Shown here piece by piece: positions 12,633 to 25,865 of a stretch of 64,000 bases of DNA (its first letter is position 1; the number at the start of each line of letters is the position of its first letter). The position numbers were made by a program, and so were the translations under genes. The notes below the pieces were generated by a model. The model made no database searches. It worked only from the letters and a program-made list of their open reading frames with translations, and was not told the origin of the DNA. The DNA is taken from assembly GCA_037951165.1 (NCBI GenBank), contig JBBDHG010000008.1:6367501-6431500 (forward strand), read 5' to 3'. Origin of the DNA: Lophius americanus (Eukaryota; Chordata; Actinopteri; Lophiiformes; Lophiidae).

Positions 12633-15509
12633 CTCTTCTGGTGAAAAAATATAGTGTTGGATAAGATGACGAAGATGGACGTGAAGTTAAACAGCTGTGA
12701 TGTAGTCGGATGGAAATGTTTTAGTGTCGCCCTTCCCACAGACGCGGCGGATTGATACACTCTAAGATGGTGGAAAACTTTGTTTCAAGCTTCAGAGGCT
12801 CAGGACAGTCAAGTCACGGACATTTAGTGCAGAGACAAGACGTTTTTACAGCCGGCAGAGTTTGTGGGGCGGGCTAACCTGGCAACGATGTGAGGGTTGA
12901 TAAACTTCTCTTCACTGTTGGTAAGAGCTTATATTTCAAAGCTGTGGAAAGCATGTTGACTTCACCTACAGCTCCTGACTGTCAGGGTCCAGAACATCAG
13001 GTTTCAAGGAGCATAAATCAGGTAAAACCCTTTTCCAGCCAGGTTCCAAAATCTGTTGGAACAAATGATTTTAGAAACTGGGATTAATGCAGATTAATCC
13101 CAGATTAATGCATATGATGTCCTCATTTTTGGTCACCGAAGGAAATTACAGAAGCAGAATTGTCAAAATATATCTGCAGCATTCCTTCTACACTTTCTCT
13201 CCTCAGGTCTGTCTGAATAATTTTTTTTCTTCCCGTTTTTCAGTTTTAAAGCTTTTAGCAAACTTTATAATAAATCGAGCCAAATTCCTTCCATGAATAC
13301 AAAGCTCTAAGCGTTTCACAGCATCTCTATCCAGTCACATGATGAATGATGCTGGGAGATTTATTTTATTTTCCCTCTTTCTGTGTTTCAGCTCTGATGT
13401 TTATTCATTGAGCATAAGAACAAAAATGATTACCTCCTCCTCAGCTGTCGCATCCGGACATAATGGTGTAAAAAAAACAAATAAGTAGCTATAAGTAAAG
13501 AAAAATGACTTTCCCACTCTCAGTCTTGCTTGTAAAATGAGCCTCTGCTTCCATGAGCACGTGTGGGAAATATACAGTATATTAGTTCAATAAAAAGTAA
13601 AAGTGCTTTACCCAGACTGTATGGCCTACAGACGACGCTCTATAAATATTTAATGTCTCACAGCCGTTGTAGTATTTTTTGCTGAAGGCAGCTCAACTGC
13701 GAAAAGGCACCCCTGCGTAATTCAGAGTGTTTTTCATGTCATTTGTGCCTTGCCACTTTTCTTGTGCCCTTGCTTCCCTTTGCTACGTTCGTCTCTGTGC
13801 CATTTGTTGCGGAGAATAAATTCAGCCGAGGCACTGAGGTGTCACTTACAGGACTGCGAATTGGGCATCAGGAGAGGAGAGTTAAATAAATCATCAGAGC
13901 AGGTCCATAACATTCCTCCGGGTAGAAGTTTTAGAGGCCTGCTGTGGACTCCTGATAATGGAGCACGCACCGTCTTCACCTATTCACTCTCAGCCTTGTA
14001 AAAGCATGCGGTGAACAAACATCTATATGTTACAGCGCCTCCTCTCCGGACCTCCTCATTGTGCAAAATTGAGAAGTGAAATTGGAAAAAACTCACGGGA
14101 CACACCTCTGCTAACGACATTAAAAGTAAAACTCCAGCAATCAGGAAGTGAGACAGAAGGACACGACATCGAAGATAGAATGAGACACTTATTAACATGC
14201 ACACAGAAAACAGGTGCCCGCATAAAATACAGTAAACATACAGTATATATTTAACTTACGTTAGAAGTGATCCTCGTCTCCTCATTTTTGCCCTCCGAGC
14301 AGATCCGACAGAGAGAGGAGTTTGCTGGTTATCGTGGGAATGTAAATAGAGCCAGTATGAAGATGATGGGATGACAAACCTGCCGGCGTTGATCTTGTAA
14401 ATGATTTTTTAATGAATGGAAGATTGTTTAATGATGAAAGATTGTTTTGTACCCATCTTTACCCAGCATCAACATTGCATCTCATCCCCTTAGTGATTTT
14501 TTTTTGCTGGAATAAGTGCCAGCTGCCCAGTGGGTGGGTTCCAGAAAAGAAACTGTCCAACACTAACTGAAATTGAAATTTAGCTTAAAAGAAGATACAA
14601 AGTGGCATATTTTCTTTTTTTCAGTATTTCAACACTGTTCCAAAAAATTCCATTTGCACCGGCGCAAATCTGATAACAAAAATGTCCACTCATGGCCTGT
14701 TGGATTACAGCGTGGACTAAACAGCAGGACCACCAAACGCCACATGAAAGGTGGATAGAGCAGGGGCGTGTCGACTGTGACGAGCAGTTTCTCTGTTTGT
14801 CCGATAGCAGGAATACACAAAAACGACTTCATGAAACCTGGTAGTATGGTTGGGCAGATACAAGAACCCATTAATTTTCTGAGTGGATACGGATGAAGGG
14901 GTTAGGTGAAGGTTCTTTAACATTTTCAACTATTATGCATAAACTAACTGATGTATTCTGGTGAAATAAAACATGGAAGAATTCATTCAACTTTGGAGTA
15001 GATCCAGACAAAGAAGAATCAGGATTATTTTTTTCATAAATTGTCAATGAGGCTTTTTGGACCGGTTTTGTCAATGATACATAAACTCCTCCATGAAACT
15101 GGGTTGAAGGGTCTGGCATTCGAGTTGGAAAAAAGTCCTCATCAATTTTGAAGCTAGACCCTGATGAAAGCTGCTATTTGTAAAATATATTTTTTTACTT
15201 GAATGACTATCAAACTCATAACAAAGCCATTCCCAATTGTGTCCTGATCTTGCAGTTATACTATCATGGAACTTTTGCTTCGAAGTTGGCGCTCTCTTAG
15301 TCAGAGAAAGTTAATCGTTTTGTTTTCATGGCTGGGCAAATTAAATGTACTTCCATATTGTTTTCCACCTAAGAGCTTTAACAACATAGACCAGAATTCA
15401 CCCATCTTCAGTTGGGTCTGAGACTAAGATGCAAGGTGTCGTAATGACAGTAACATCCATTTACTTGTTTAATATGACATAAATTTGAATTATGAAAAAT
15501 GTTTATCCG

Positions 15510-15905
15510 CTAAGATTCTTTTGATGGACCTAGAAACAGTCGGCAAAGCAAGGAGTTGGCGGGTCCAGGCCCCCCATGCCTGCTACATGCACTGCTGTGC
15601 ACCAGGCCTCAACGCCGATCCGTGCAGGTGTTGATCCCAAAGCCTCTTTGGGCTGATTCTTTTCAAGCCAATGGCTGATGAGCCCCTCTCACCGGGTTCT
15701 AGAACGGTGCCCCGGTCTTCCTACTCAGGGCGAGGTGTCGCAACCTCTTGGTGCCTATTTATTGGGGTCTTCAAATTGCTCGTAATCCGACCCGTACCCT
15801 GAGAACCCTTTGACTAGTTGCCAACGGCCCCAACAACACAGCTGGCAGGATCACAGAGGCACGCACGCATCTTCGGCAGGTTTAACCTGTCATGTAGTTT
15901 AGAGG
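15510..15905. mobile_element. Degenerate interspersed repeat, probably retroelement-derived
   Basis: This ~400-bp block is clearly more GC-rich than its flanks and contains gcgaggtgtcgcaacctctt, ggtgcctatttattggggtc, tcgtaatccgacccgtaccc and acacagctggcaggatcac. I recognise these as part of a multicopy animal repeat. The class is not certain and no open frame survives. Confidence 0.45.
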
Positions 15906-18900
15906 ATCGTTAAAGAATGAATCCAACTAATTAGTCAATGGCCTGCTATTGTTTCTCACCTTTTACATCTCTATATTTTTAATCCAAAAGGGGACACGCT
16001 GGTGTGATATGGCTTTTCCATGGGTAGCAGAGACACGCTAAATCCAGAGAACAGAGAATGATTGTAACATATGTATCAGCCACAAAAGGTTGGGACATAT
16101 TAAATATGCATCCGTGTAAAAATATATGTTAATTAGTGTTAATGTATATTTTAGTGTGTCCCTCATGCACACTAATTTGTTAAGTGTTTAAGTGTTTGAT
16201 AAATTCGTTCCTATGTCTGTGTGTTTACTCTAGTTTTGTCTTGGTTCTGTGGCTATAGTCCTAAATGGTTTTTATCATATTTAGTAAGACTTTTTTAGTT
16301 CACTTTTTCTGGTTTTACTGAATAAAGAGTTGAAATTTTTGTATTTTCTACAAAATCAGTTAATTATTCTCTTCTTCTATTCTACATCTAAATAATTAAT
16401 ATAGTCAGGACAGAATCAATATTCCCATCTAATTTTGCTTGTACAAAATCAGAATTTACTGATCGTAAACAAAAGATCAGTTAAAAAGAAAAACAGCTAG
16501 GATGAAGACGGGAGCTCTGTAAAAAATGTCTGATCTGATTAGTCTGATTAGTCATTCCTCTCATTGTTAGTCCGGTAGTTCGCATGACGATCCATAACGT
16601 GTCAGTCATAAAGACTATCCCCTTGCACACTCATGCATTAGTCTGATTTCTCCTACAACTCTGTCATTTACACATTTCATTCTTGCTCAGTCGCAATTAT
16701 CCACTATTTGGTCTTCGGCATCAAATGACATCAGCTGTTCTCATCAGCTGGCCACGTCCATCCAATATGGCGGTGACACACTTCAGCAGAGACATCAGCC
16801 GCCGTCGCCGCGACCAGTATGAAAACTGAAACTCAAACACAGACACTTACACAGACACATTTATTTGTTTCTATCTTGCACCTGGTTAAAAGTGTAGTGG
16901 AATTACTGCTAGTTTCGGACTGATGCAGTTGTATTCTCACGTCCACGTCTTAGCAGATGTACTTGTAACCATATGTGCGCCCGTGGCAGTGAGGCACGAG
17001 TCAGGGAAATCCTCACCAACTATTGGTTCTAATCCAGATTGAGTGTCACATGAATGCCTTTTTATAACATTTCTTTTGAATGTTTCAAGATTTTACCTGA
17101 TCATACAACACTGCCGAGACTTTGTGGGGTTGGGGTATGTGGCACAGACTGCGATCTATTGGTTGTAAAGAAATTCTCAGAAATGTTGAATACTAAAGGA
17201 CGAGCTTCGTGCACACCGATGCAGCCTGTGAGTCACTGCCGGTCCTCCATGACAGTTAATGAGCGTCTTCCTCCTTGCTGCCGTTTCTCGCCGCACCCCC
17301 GTCTTCTGTCTTTTATTGGAAAGCTATAAAGCGACGCCGTCTCCTCTCCTCCTCTGGATGGTTATTAAATGAACTACTGCAGCCGAAAAGACGGAGAGAA
17401 ACAGGAGGAGGAGGAGGTATTAGCTTCTCCTTGTGTCGCGGCTGCAGGGGACGTCAAGAGAAGACAAATTATGATACCCTTCTACTCGCTTCACTCCTTT
17501 CATGGAACGATAGGACTTTGAAGGAGGGATTGTGTACACAGCCGGGATGCAGAGGATCTGTGTCAGAGCTCTTGAATTAGACCTGAAATACTGTTCTGGA
17601 GCGAAAAAAAAACAGAAATAATGTAATACCAACTGGTTTATGAATAAACACTCTGATGCAGTCAGATATATCAGAGCTGTGCTCACTGGGTCTGAAGAGC
17701 CCTTAATACGGCAGAAGGAGATAGTCTGGTGGGGTCCTTTATAGTCAGGATATGGAAAAGGGAATCAACTGATTGTTTGCACTTCTGTCTCTTTCTATTC
17801 TCCATGTGTTTGTGAACTTCTTTGTCGGAGTGTCTATGATCATACCCAGGTTGGAACCCTATATTACAACGTTAGAGTTAAATAATGTAAAAAGTTATCT
17901 TGTGTTGTCTGCTTCTTCTGTGTCTGCATTGTGGTCCTGAACTTTCAACATAAAACTTAACATACTTGATTGATTTGGTGGGACTTCTTACAAGGCATGG
18001 CCATGTAGAACACATTAAATGTAGCAGTGCATCGAGATAAAGGGGCAAATTCAGGGCGTTTCTGCTGCCACTGAAGGCTAACCAGAAGAATGGAGGATAT
18101 GTCATAGACTGATGCACTTATCATTCGGTGTATGATTCGCAGGTGACATGTAATCTCCAGATGACTCTTGTTAAACTTTGTAATGTGAGATTTTTTCTTT
18201 CTTTACAAAATGAAATTTTTCAATTAATTTGTCAATTACACTTAAATTAAGTGACAGATTACCATGAAAGTGAGAAGACGGGTGGGGTACTTGACACGGG
18301 CGGTATCATTTATAGTAAAAGTATAGTAGCGTTTTGGCACTAATCCAGATATAGCATCCAACTCTACGGATACAATCCTTGAAATTTTGTTACCTCCTTT
18401 AGCTATACAGATATTCCTCAGATTTAATTTTACAAGTTGACTTTTTTAATGAGCCTTGATGGATCAGTGGGACGTTTTACTGCAAAGACGAGCACAGATT
18501 TATCTTTTAGTTGTTTCTATCTTTCTATTTCTATGTTTCTACATTTGTGTGATACAAGTAGAACCTGCTCGTGTGTTGTCAGACTTCACCGGGTGGTGTT
18601 TTTGGACTCCAGCCTCCTTGTTCAAGCATACATTTTCTGTCTCCTTTGAAATAATTGAACGTCTACTACAGTGTGCAGCCATTTCTTTGGAACAAACATT
18701 TCACGTGTCTCATTTGCTGCACTCATTTGACGCAAACCTGGTTGATGTAATATCTGAAAGATTTTTATAATTTCATCCTGCTTTAGTCGTGCCGTCCTGT
18801 GAGTAATCTATTGTTTGTTCTAATTTGATCCCATACATGTAAGTCACGTAGGGAACGATCGCCTCCGGCTAGCTTTAATGATTTTTTTTTTCCCCATCTA

Positions 18901-19836
18901 TAACGTTATGGTTTTACTCCATGGCTTAACCACATATGAGTGCTACACTGTGTGTTTGTGTATGTGTGTGAATGACTCTCAGATGATTTTCCACCCCAGT
19001 GGCCTCCAGCAGTCCTCATACCATGACAGGGGGAGTAATTGGCCATCAAAATAATCCAGACCTCTACCTTCATTTCTAGCTAACCGCCATCCAGCAGAAT
19101 TACAGACAGAGTTTGACATTTATTTTTATCGGATGAGTGCAGCCTATTGATTTATTAAAAATTCATTTTGTATGAACATTTTCCAGTGTAAGTGTAAGAG
19201 TCCATGTGGATAATACGGTTATCGAAAATCAAATTGCGAATGTTTGGCCATAATGTTTAGACATGAATTGATTTCATAGACCAACAGCAGGTGAAGTTCC
19301 ACAAATCTGATTCCAGTATGTGAAAACTGAAGAGTGGAACTCCCCTGCCTACAGAGGAGCCATAATGAAAAAATAAATAGCTGAAAATAACTGAATGTGT
19401 TCTTACTGACTCTTGAAAGACCCTGGATTAAATGAACATTATCCCTAAAAAGGTATTAAAAATGTTTGTTCTTTGTTGTTTCTTATGCTTTTGGTTCCCA
19501 AACATTTTTTTCACATCAAGGATGCCAAATCTGATCACTGATTCCGATTCAGTTAGACTTTATCCACATTTTCTTCCTTGTATCTGGTGTCAGGTCTTGG
19601 TAGCAACAGGCTAATAAGGGAATTCCAGTATTCTCTCTCCCCAGCAGCACGTTCCAGCTCCCCCTGAGGGATCATGAATGGATGAGTTAAATCAGCCCTG
19701 CAGTAAGTTCTGGATGTATCATGGAGGTACACCCTATCCCTAAATAGTATAAATGTACGTGCAACATTTCCCAATAAGTTGGCCAACTGTTGAAGCTTAA
19801 TATTCTGAATGTAAATTATAATAACTCGTCTTTTAG

Positions 19837-20024
19837 ATGAATTAATCGATCTACTGGACAGATTGATCCTGGGTTCTCATCTGACCGGCTTTCACCCACC
19901 TCCATTGATCAGAAGAGTCAAACATTTAGCTTCTCAAGCCAATCACCATGCTAAAGTCCTGAAAGAGATGAAAGCCGGACTGTTTGACCGTCCTCTCTAC
20001 AACTCCACTCCTGCAGCAAAGTAA
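19837..20024 (+). other. Possible unrecognised exon (61 open codons after an acceptor-like site)
   Basis: After cgtcttttag the sequence reads in one frame for 61 codons to a TAA at 20022: ELIDLLDRLILGSHLTGFHP, then PPLIRRVKHLASQANHHAKV, then LKEMKAGLFDRPLYNSTPAA and K. The composition looks like a helical soluble protein and is unlike nearby low-complexity frames. I do not recognise it. An open stretch of this length is expected by chance several times in 64 kb, so the support is weak. It could also be a transposon remnant. A GTAATC donor-like site overlaps the stop. Confidence 0.2.
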
Positions 20025-21774
20025 TCACATTTATGTTTGGTACCTGGTAATACAGCAAATTGATGGATCAGCCGCCAAAGCTATTTACTTTCACTTTGAG
20101 TTGTGTCTGCAAATAACCTTGAGCGCGGCATCTCAGTAGAGACAACAGGGTGAAGCGACTCTTCTTGTCATGATGAATCTCTTTGAAATGGCACTCGCGT
20201 TTATTGATATAAGCCGAGTTGGACGGCTTCTCTTTAAAAGCCTTGAATGGGATGTGTCATTGATTTAGTTATTTCTGTTCTTCTTAAGTCATAATGCGAC
20301 AGTTACACCTTGTGACTCCAGAACAAAAGCATTCGCTGTTATCAGGCAGTCAGATGCCGTCCGAGGATTTAAATCCAGGCAGAAATTCATGCCAGGACGA
20401 TACCAAGATGGCGGCGCACAAGGACGCAGTGGCCCCTCATAGTCATGGTGCTAATTTATGCAAATGGTGTAACTCATTTGAAAACCAACTTGACCTTTAT
20501 TCTATGTACAGCAGTATCAATAGTTCTGATGGGTAAACTCATTAATGGACCAACGGACGCTCAGACAGCTACACAACTCCTGAGAGTTACTATCACAGCA
20601 CTGCCAGTTTCCATCATCACCACTGTACCTCAGATTTATAGTGTATAAGTACACTCAAAAAGTATTTGTTGACAGGTAACACACAATTCAGTCGGACAAT
20701 TTTTGTTTATTTTTAGTTCAAAATACTATAATTGTGACATCAATGGAAGTCATTCTTTTAAAATCACCAACAAATCTCTATTTCTGCATGTAAAATTGTT
20801 CTTAAAACACTTTTAAACACTTCACAATTTATTTACTGTTATATAATTTAGGTTTTCTGAAAGTAAAATTGTTTAAAATGTTTTTTGAAAGATTTTAAAA
20901 ATATCCAAAATTGGAATTCAACTTTTTATTTAGCTTTTGGAGTCTTATCATGCACCATAAAAATCAAATTGTTGATGAACATAAAGAAAATCACTTCAAC
21001 TATCAACCTAAATTAAATTATGTATTTTTGGGTCCAATTTATTATTTTAAGTTGTAAATATTTAATTGAGTGTCACCAGTTGTAGTCATTTTTTGAGTAC
21101 ATCCAACAGTTTTCTCTTTACGGTGTTACTGCTGACGGCAGATGCGCTTACTTTACGTAACTACTGTCACTGCCATTGTCACCGTCATCATGCCATTCAA
21201 TGCTGTTGTTGTGGTCATAGGTATGTTTTGTTGCTTCTATTGTGTATTATTATTGTCGTTTTTATTATGTCAATGAACTGTTTGTTGGTCAGTGAAAAAA
21301 AACAACATTTTGTTCATCTGTATGCTGCGTGTGTGTTTGAAAGACAACAAACATAGTTGAAGCTGATTCATTCACAGCCCTGCTGGACCTCCTCAGTTGT
21401 TCTAATATCCGCCTACTCACTGAAACACACAATCCATTTCCATTCAGATTGTTTTTTCCAACTAGAGGATATCCTCACATGAACTAGGGCTTGGAAATGA
21501 GATATTTGATATAAAGGTATTTCCGCAATGATGGCGAAAAAATTTGTTTGAGTTCGCCGCACAGGATTTTGGGTTCAACCAGGGGATTTCATTTACTTGG
21601 TCAAAGTTTTTTCAGTCACAGGCTGATATAGTCACTGCCAGGTTTTTACATTATAAACGCCTGCCTAATACTTTATAAATTGCCTTTTTGCTGCCTACCG
21701 CTACCACTGCCCACTGGTGACACAAAACAAGACCTGCACCTCTGGCAATGTTCTAATCCAGGCTTGAAGTAATC

Positions 21775-21935
21775 AAAATTTGGCCTTTCTTAGAGTCATT
21801 CAGATCCTTATTCTTTTGTCCTGCTTCCAACACGTCAACTTTGAGGACAAAATAGTCACTTGCCGCAATTTAAAAAAAAATACTGGCTTCTCTCACCTTT
21901 AAGCAAACAGTTTATTAACCATGATAAGGTGTCGC
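21775..21935 (-). mobile_element. Tc1-type element fragment (start of transposase region), reversed
   Basis: The sequence ctgcttccaacacgtcaact, ttgaggacaaaatagtcact and tgccgcaattt is the reverse complement of the region just before and at the transposase start seen at 43125-43200 (ggcagcaagtgaacattttg, cccttgaagttttgg). The gap and flanks are too diverged to place the terminal repeats. It is one of four pieces of this family in the window. Confidence 0.55.
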
Positions 21936-23403
21936 ACCATTGGATGTTTTGAATTTTCAATGGTTTCAATGGTGAATCTGAGGTTGTCCTTTTCTCCATA
22001 GCATGCATCCAAAATAATATACACTACTTTAGGCTCACCAAAACCATGGAGGAAGTGATACACTGATGCATTTGGGTCACATTTTCAGACGTCTGGTTTT
22101 TACAAGTTGTGGACTGCTCGGAGGGTTGTGCCTATTAGATGGTAGTTTTTCTTGTTGCAGAGGGATAATTGTGAAAAAAGAAAAGTGCAGCATAAGATAT
22201 ATGCCATATCAAAAGAGGAAGAGCGTACCATGTTTTTTAGCCTGAAGTCCAAGTCCCCTGCAGAAGCTTCAGTAACTAAGGAACTATTTTTCATATTTTT
22301 CTGTTTCCTTGGTTGCAAGTTTAACTATTTTGGATTTTTTAAGCATGTTATTTATCCACATACCTTAGGAAGGGATACGAGTTTATCATGATTGCACTTT
22401 ACACTGACTGATATGGATACTGATACTAGTATGAGTGTGTAACGTAGATAGTATGGCTAAATGTGACTGAACCCTGAAGTTAGAGGACCCTGGTACACGG
22501 GACCATAGCTATGTCCCCCAATCAAAATGAATTCATTCAATCAAAATGTTTTCATACTTTCTTTAAAATAAATGTGTCTCCCTCTAAGTGTTATTCAGAC
22601 CTGCACCTTGAGAACAGTCCTTGGGCTCTCTAGCTCACTGTAGTTTTGTATGCCACGAAACAAAAACCTTAGAAAGTATTTCCTAAAGTCAGTGTTGTTA
22701 CAAAACGTCCCTGTTTCTTTGTGTCTCCAAAATCAAACTTCATCTTCTTTCTCTCATGGACAAGAGGGTTCCCTGTACCTCAGTAGAAAAGAGAATGGTT
22801 TCCAGAAGAAACTTGTCACAACAGTGTCTGTAGATTATCTTGAAACACCAGGTAAAATACTATTGAGTTTTGCAAGTATTTTTTTTTGTTCTTTTAAACA
22901 TCATGAATGTCAAAAAATGTTGGTATAACCTTTACAGACTATCATAGTCTATCATAGTGGTTATATGTTGTAAGGATTGTTTCATCTTCCCTTCTATCGT
23001 AATTTTGGTATCAGCTCGTAAATGGTACACAACCTTACGCCTGATGTAAGTATGCAACTGAACAGACCAAACCGTTTTCAAATCGCTGGAGGGGGATTTG
23101 TTTTTGGTTGATGGGATGATAATATTTCAAAGCAAACATTACAGCTTGTTCTGATCGCATGTAGAAACTGTATTATTTCTTTGACCTATACGACTGACAG
23201 AGTTTAAATGACTCCAGCAAGCACTGGAACAAACTAACCCTCCTTCCCAACAGCAAACAACAAACATGCCGACGTCAGAAGATCCGATCATCAGAAGCGA
23301 TTCGTGACTTGAAAACAAATTGTCAGTTCAGCCTCATTAGCAGGCTTGATGTTTGGTAAAGAAGATTTATTTTGATATTTGTGTGATTGACTAAAAACAT
23401 TGA

Positions 23404-23640
<237 letters not shown>

Positions 23641-24487
23641 TAAATAAAGCTCAGTGTGAGAAAATGAAATTCATTATATTTATTTGTGTTTTGGGTGTTT
23701 GCGGATGAATGGGCGGCTGAAGATATCTCGTGGCAGTTCCGTATTGTAATTTTTCCCTGAAAAAGTGATGAATTGAAATGATGGTCGATCTAATTTACAG
23801 CACATCCAATGTTTTCATTTAAAAATTAAAAGCCTGGCTCCATCTGAATGTTTAGTAATTTCCGCGCTTCATTGAGCCCATTTTAAACGCTTCATTTGTA
23901 AAACCATATTACTGCCGTGCTCATTTGCATAACAACACAACGCCGCCCTTGCTGTAGTGCCTGTGCCAGCGATGGTGAGAAATGTATGCTCATTCAGAAC
24001 ACAGAAAACCCATTAGTGTTTGTAGAACTGGAGTCTTCGCAGGAAGATATAGCAATACTGTAAAGTGTGTTGATCTCAGCACCCACGTCATCAGCCAACG
24101 CCACGAATCAGGCTTTCCTCCACCAGCCTCACCCAGACTGTCGGCTGTGGAAACCTTTGCTGTAGTGAAGTAGGTAATATATGCACTGCAAAAAAAAAAG
24201 GAAATTGAAATGATAGTTTCTTATATCCATTGGGGGTTTATCCACATCTTTGTTTTTCTACTTTCATTAAGCTATATATTTCTTTTATATGTGATGTCAT
24301 TCAATTTAGAATTAAAGTGGATTACGGAAGTTAATTTCTGTCTAGTAGAAGTAATTTGGAAGAACTTATGTGTAATTTCATTTCCACAGACTGTTCTGTT
24401 TGCTCGTGTACTAACGCAAGTCAGCACTTGTTTTTGAGGTGGAGGAAAAGTTTTTACTCTTTTTGGTAAATGATTTTACAGCTAATG

Positions 24488-24580
24488 CAGTGGTCTTTGG
24501 CAGCATAGCCTCACAGCAGGGAGGTTCTGTGTTTTGATCCGGGGTCTTTGTGTGCAGGTTTTGCGCTTTCTGTAATCTGT
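24488..24580 (+). repeat. SINE-like fish repeat fragment, forward
   Basis: The order gcagcatagcctcacagcag, ggaggttctgtgttttgatc and cggggtctttgtgtgcaggt is a forward-strand relative of the repeats at 2.8-3.1 kb. The central box resembles the tRNA B box but is degenerate. Confidence 0.4.
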
Positions 24581-24922
24581 TTAGGTCAAAGATATCAAAA
24601 CTGCTCATGCCTCAGTTGCAGGTTTCATTCCCTATTTTGTAGTATAAAAAAGGAAAAGAGAGATTCTGTAAAAAAAAATAAAAAGACAACGCCCTTATTG
24701 AAACTGCCATGGAGGCTCCATGAGGCAGGAGGAGGAAAGGAAAAGCCCCAATCCTGAGCCGCATCTGAACCCGAGCCAGATTACACACACATTGAATCTG
24801 CTAGCCCTGCAGATCTTCTTCATGCACAACAAATTTCCCTCCTGCACAATCCGAATCGGTCTTCGTAAAAGCCAAGGAGTGAGAAAGACTGGAGTCCCTC
24901 AACAGGAAGCAGAAGGAACAGA

Positions 24923-25865
24923 CAGCAGTTTCTACAGCTCATACACACACGGCTTCTACAGAATAGAAAAACGGTTTCTACAGCTCAAACAAAAAAACAT
25001 TTCTACCATTAAACACAAGGCTTCTACAGCTCAAACACACACGGCTTCTACAGATTAAACTAACAGTTTCTACAGATTTAACACACATGGCTTCTACAGA
25101 TTAAACGCACGGCTTCTACAACTCAATACACACGGTTTCTACAGATAAAAAAACTGTTTCTACAGCTCATACACACACAGCTTCTTCAGATTAAACACAC
25201 GACTTCTACAGCTCAAACACAAACAGCTTCTACAGATTAAACATACAGTTTCTACAGCTCAAACACACACAGCTTCTACAGATGAAACACACGGCTTCTA
25301 CAGCTCAAATACACACGGTTTCAACAGATCAAACGCAAACTGCTTCTACAGTTTAAAAACACAGTTTCTACAGCTCAAACACACGCAGTTTCTACAGCTC
25401 AAACACACGCAGCTTCTACAGCTCAAACACACACAGTTCCTACAGATTAAACAAACGGCTTCTACAGCTCAAGCACACACGGTTTCTACAGCTCAAACAC
25501 AAACTGTTTCTACAGATTAAACACAAGGCTTCTACAGCTGAAACACACGCGGTTTCTACTGATTAAACAAACGTTTTCTACAGCTCAAACACACAGCTTC
25601 TACAGATTAAACACACAGCTTCTACATCTCAAACACACACAGCTTCTAAAGATTAAACACACTTCTTCTACAGATTAAATAAACGGTTTCTACAGCTGAA
25701 ACACAAACCGTTTCTACAGATTAAAAAAACGGTTTCCACACCTCAAACACAAACAGCTTCTACAGATTAAACACACGGCTTCTACAGCTCAAACAAACTG
25801 TTTCTACAGCTCAAACACACGCGGTTTCTACCGATTAAACACACTGTTTATACAGATCACCGTTT
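24923..25865. repeat. Minisatellite of about 40 units of 22-24 bp in intron 3
   Basis: Two unit types interchange. One contains ttctacagctcaaacacaca, the other ttctacagattaaacacacg, each joined by a gg(c/t) or ag(c/t) link. They often alternate, suggesting a ~46-bp dimer. Units at the edges are diverged. Each unit carries (c/t)ttctacag on the plus strand, which resembles a 3' splice site. It lies 1.3 kb after the 68-bp glra1 exon. Confidence 0.95.

Noticed and set aside
24923..25865. Regularly spaced repeats resembling a CRISPR array
   Set aside because: Units are contiguous and degenerate with no unique spacers, in a vertebrate intron. It is a minisatellite.
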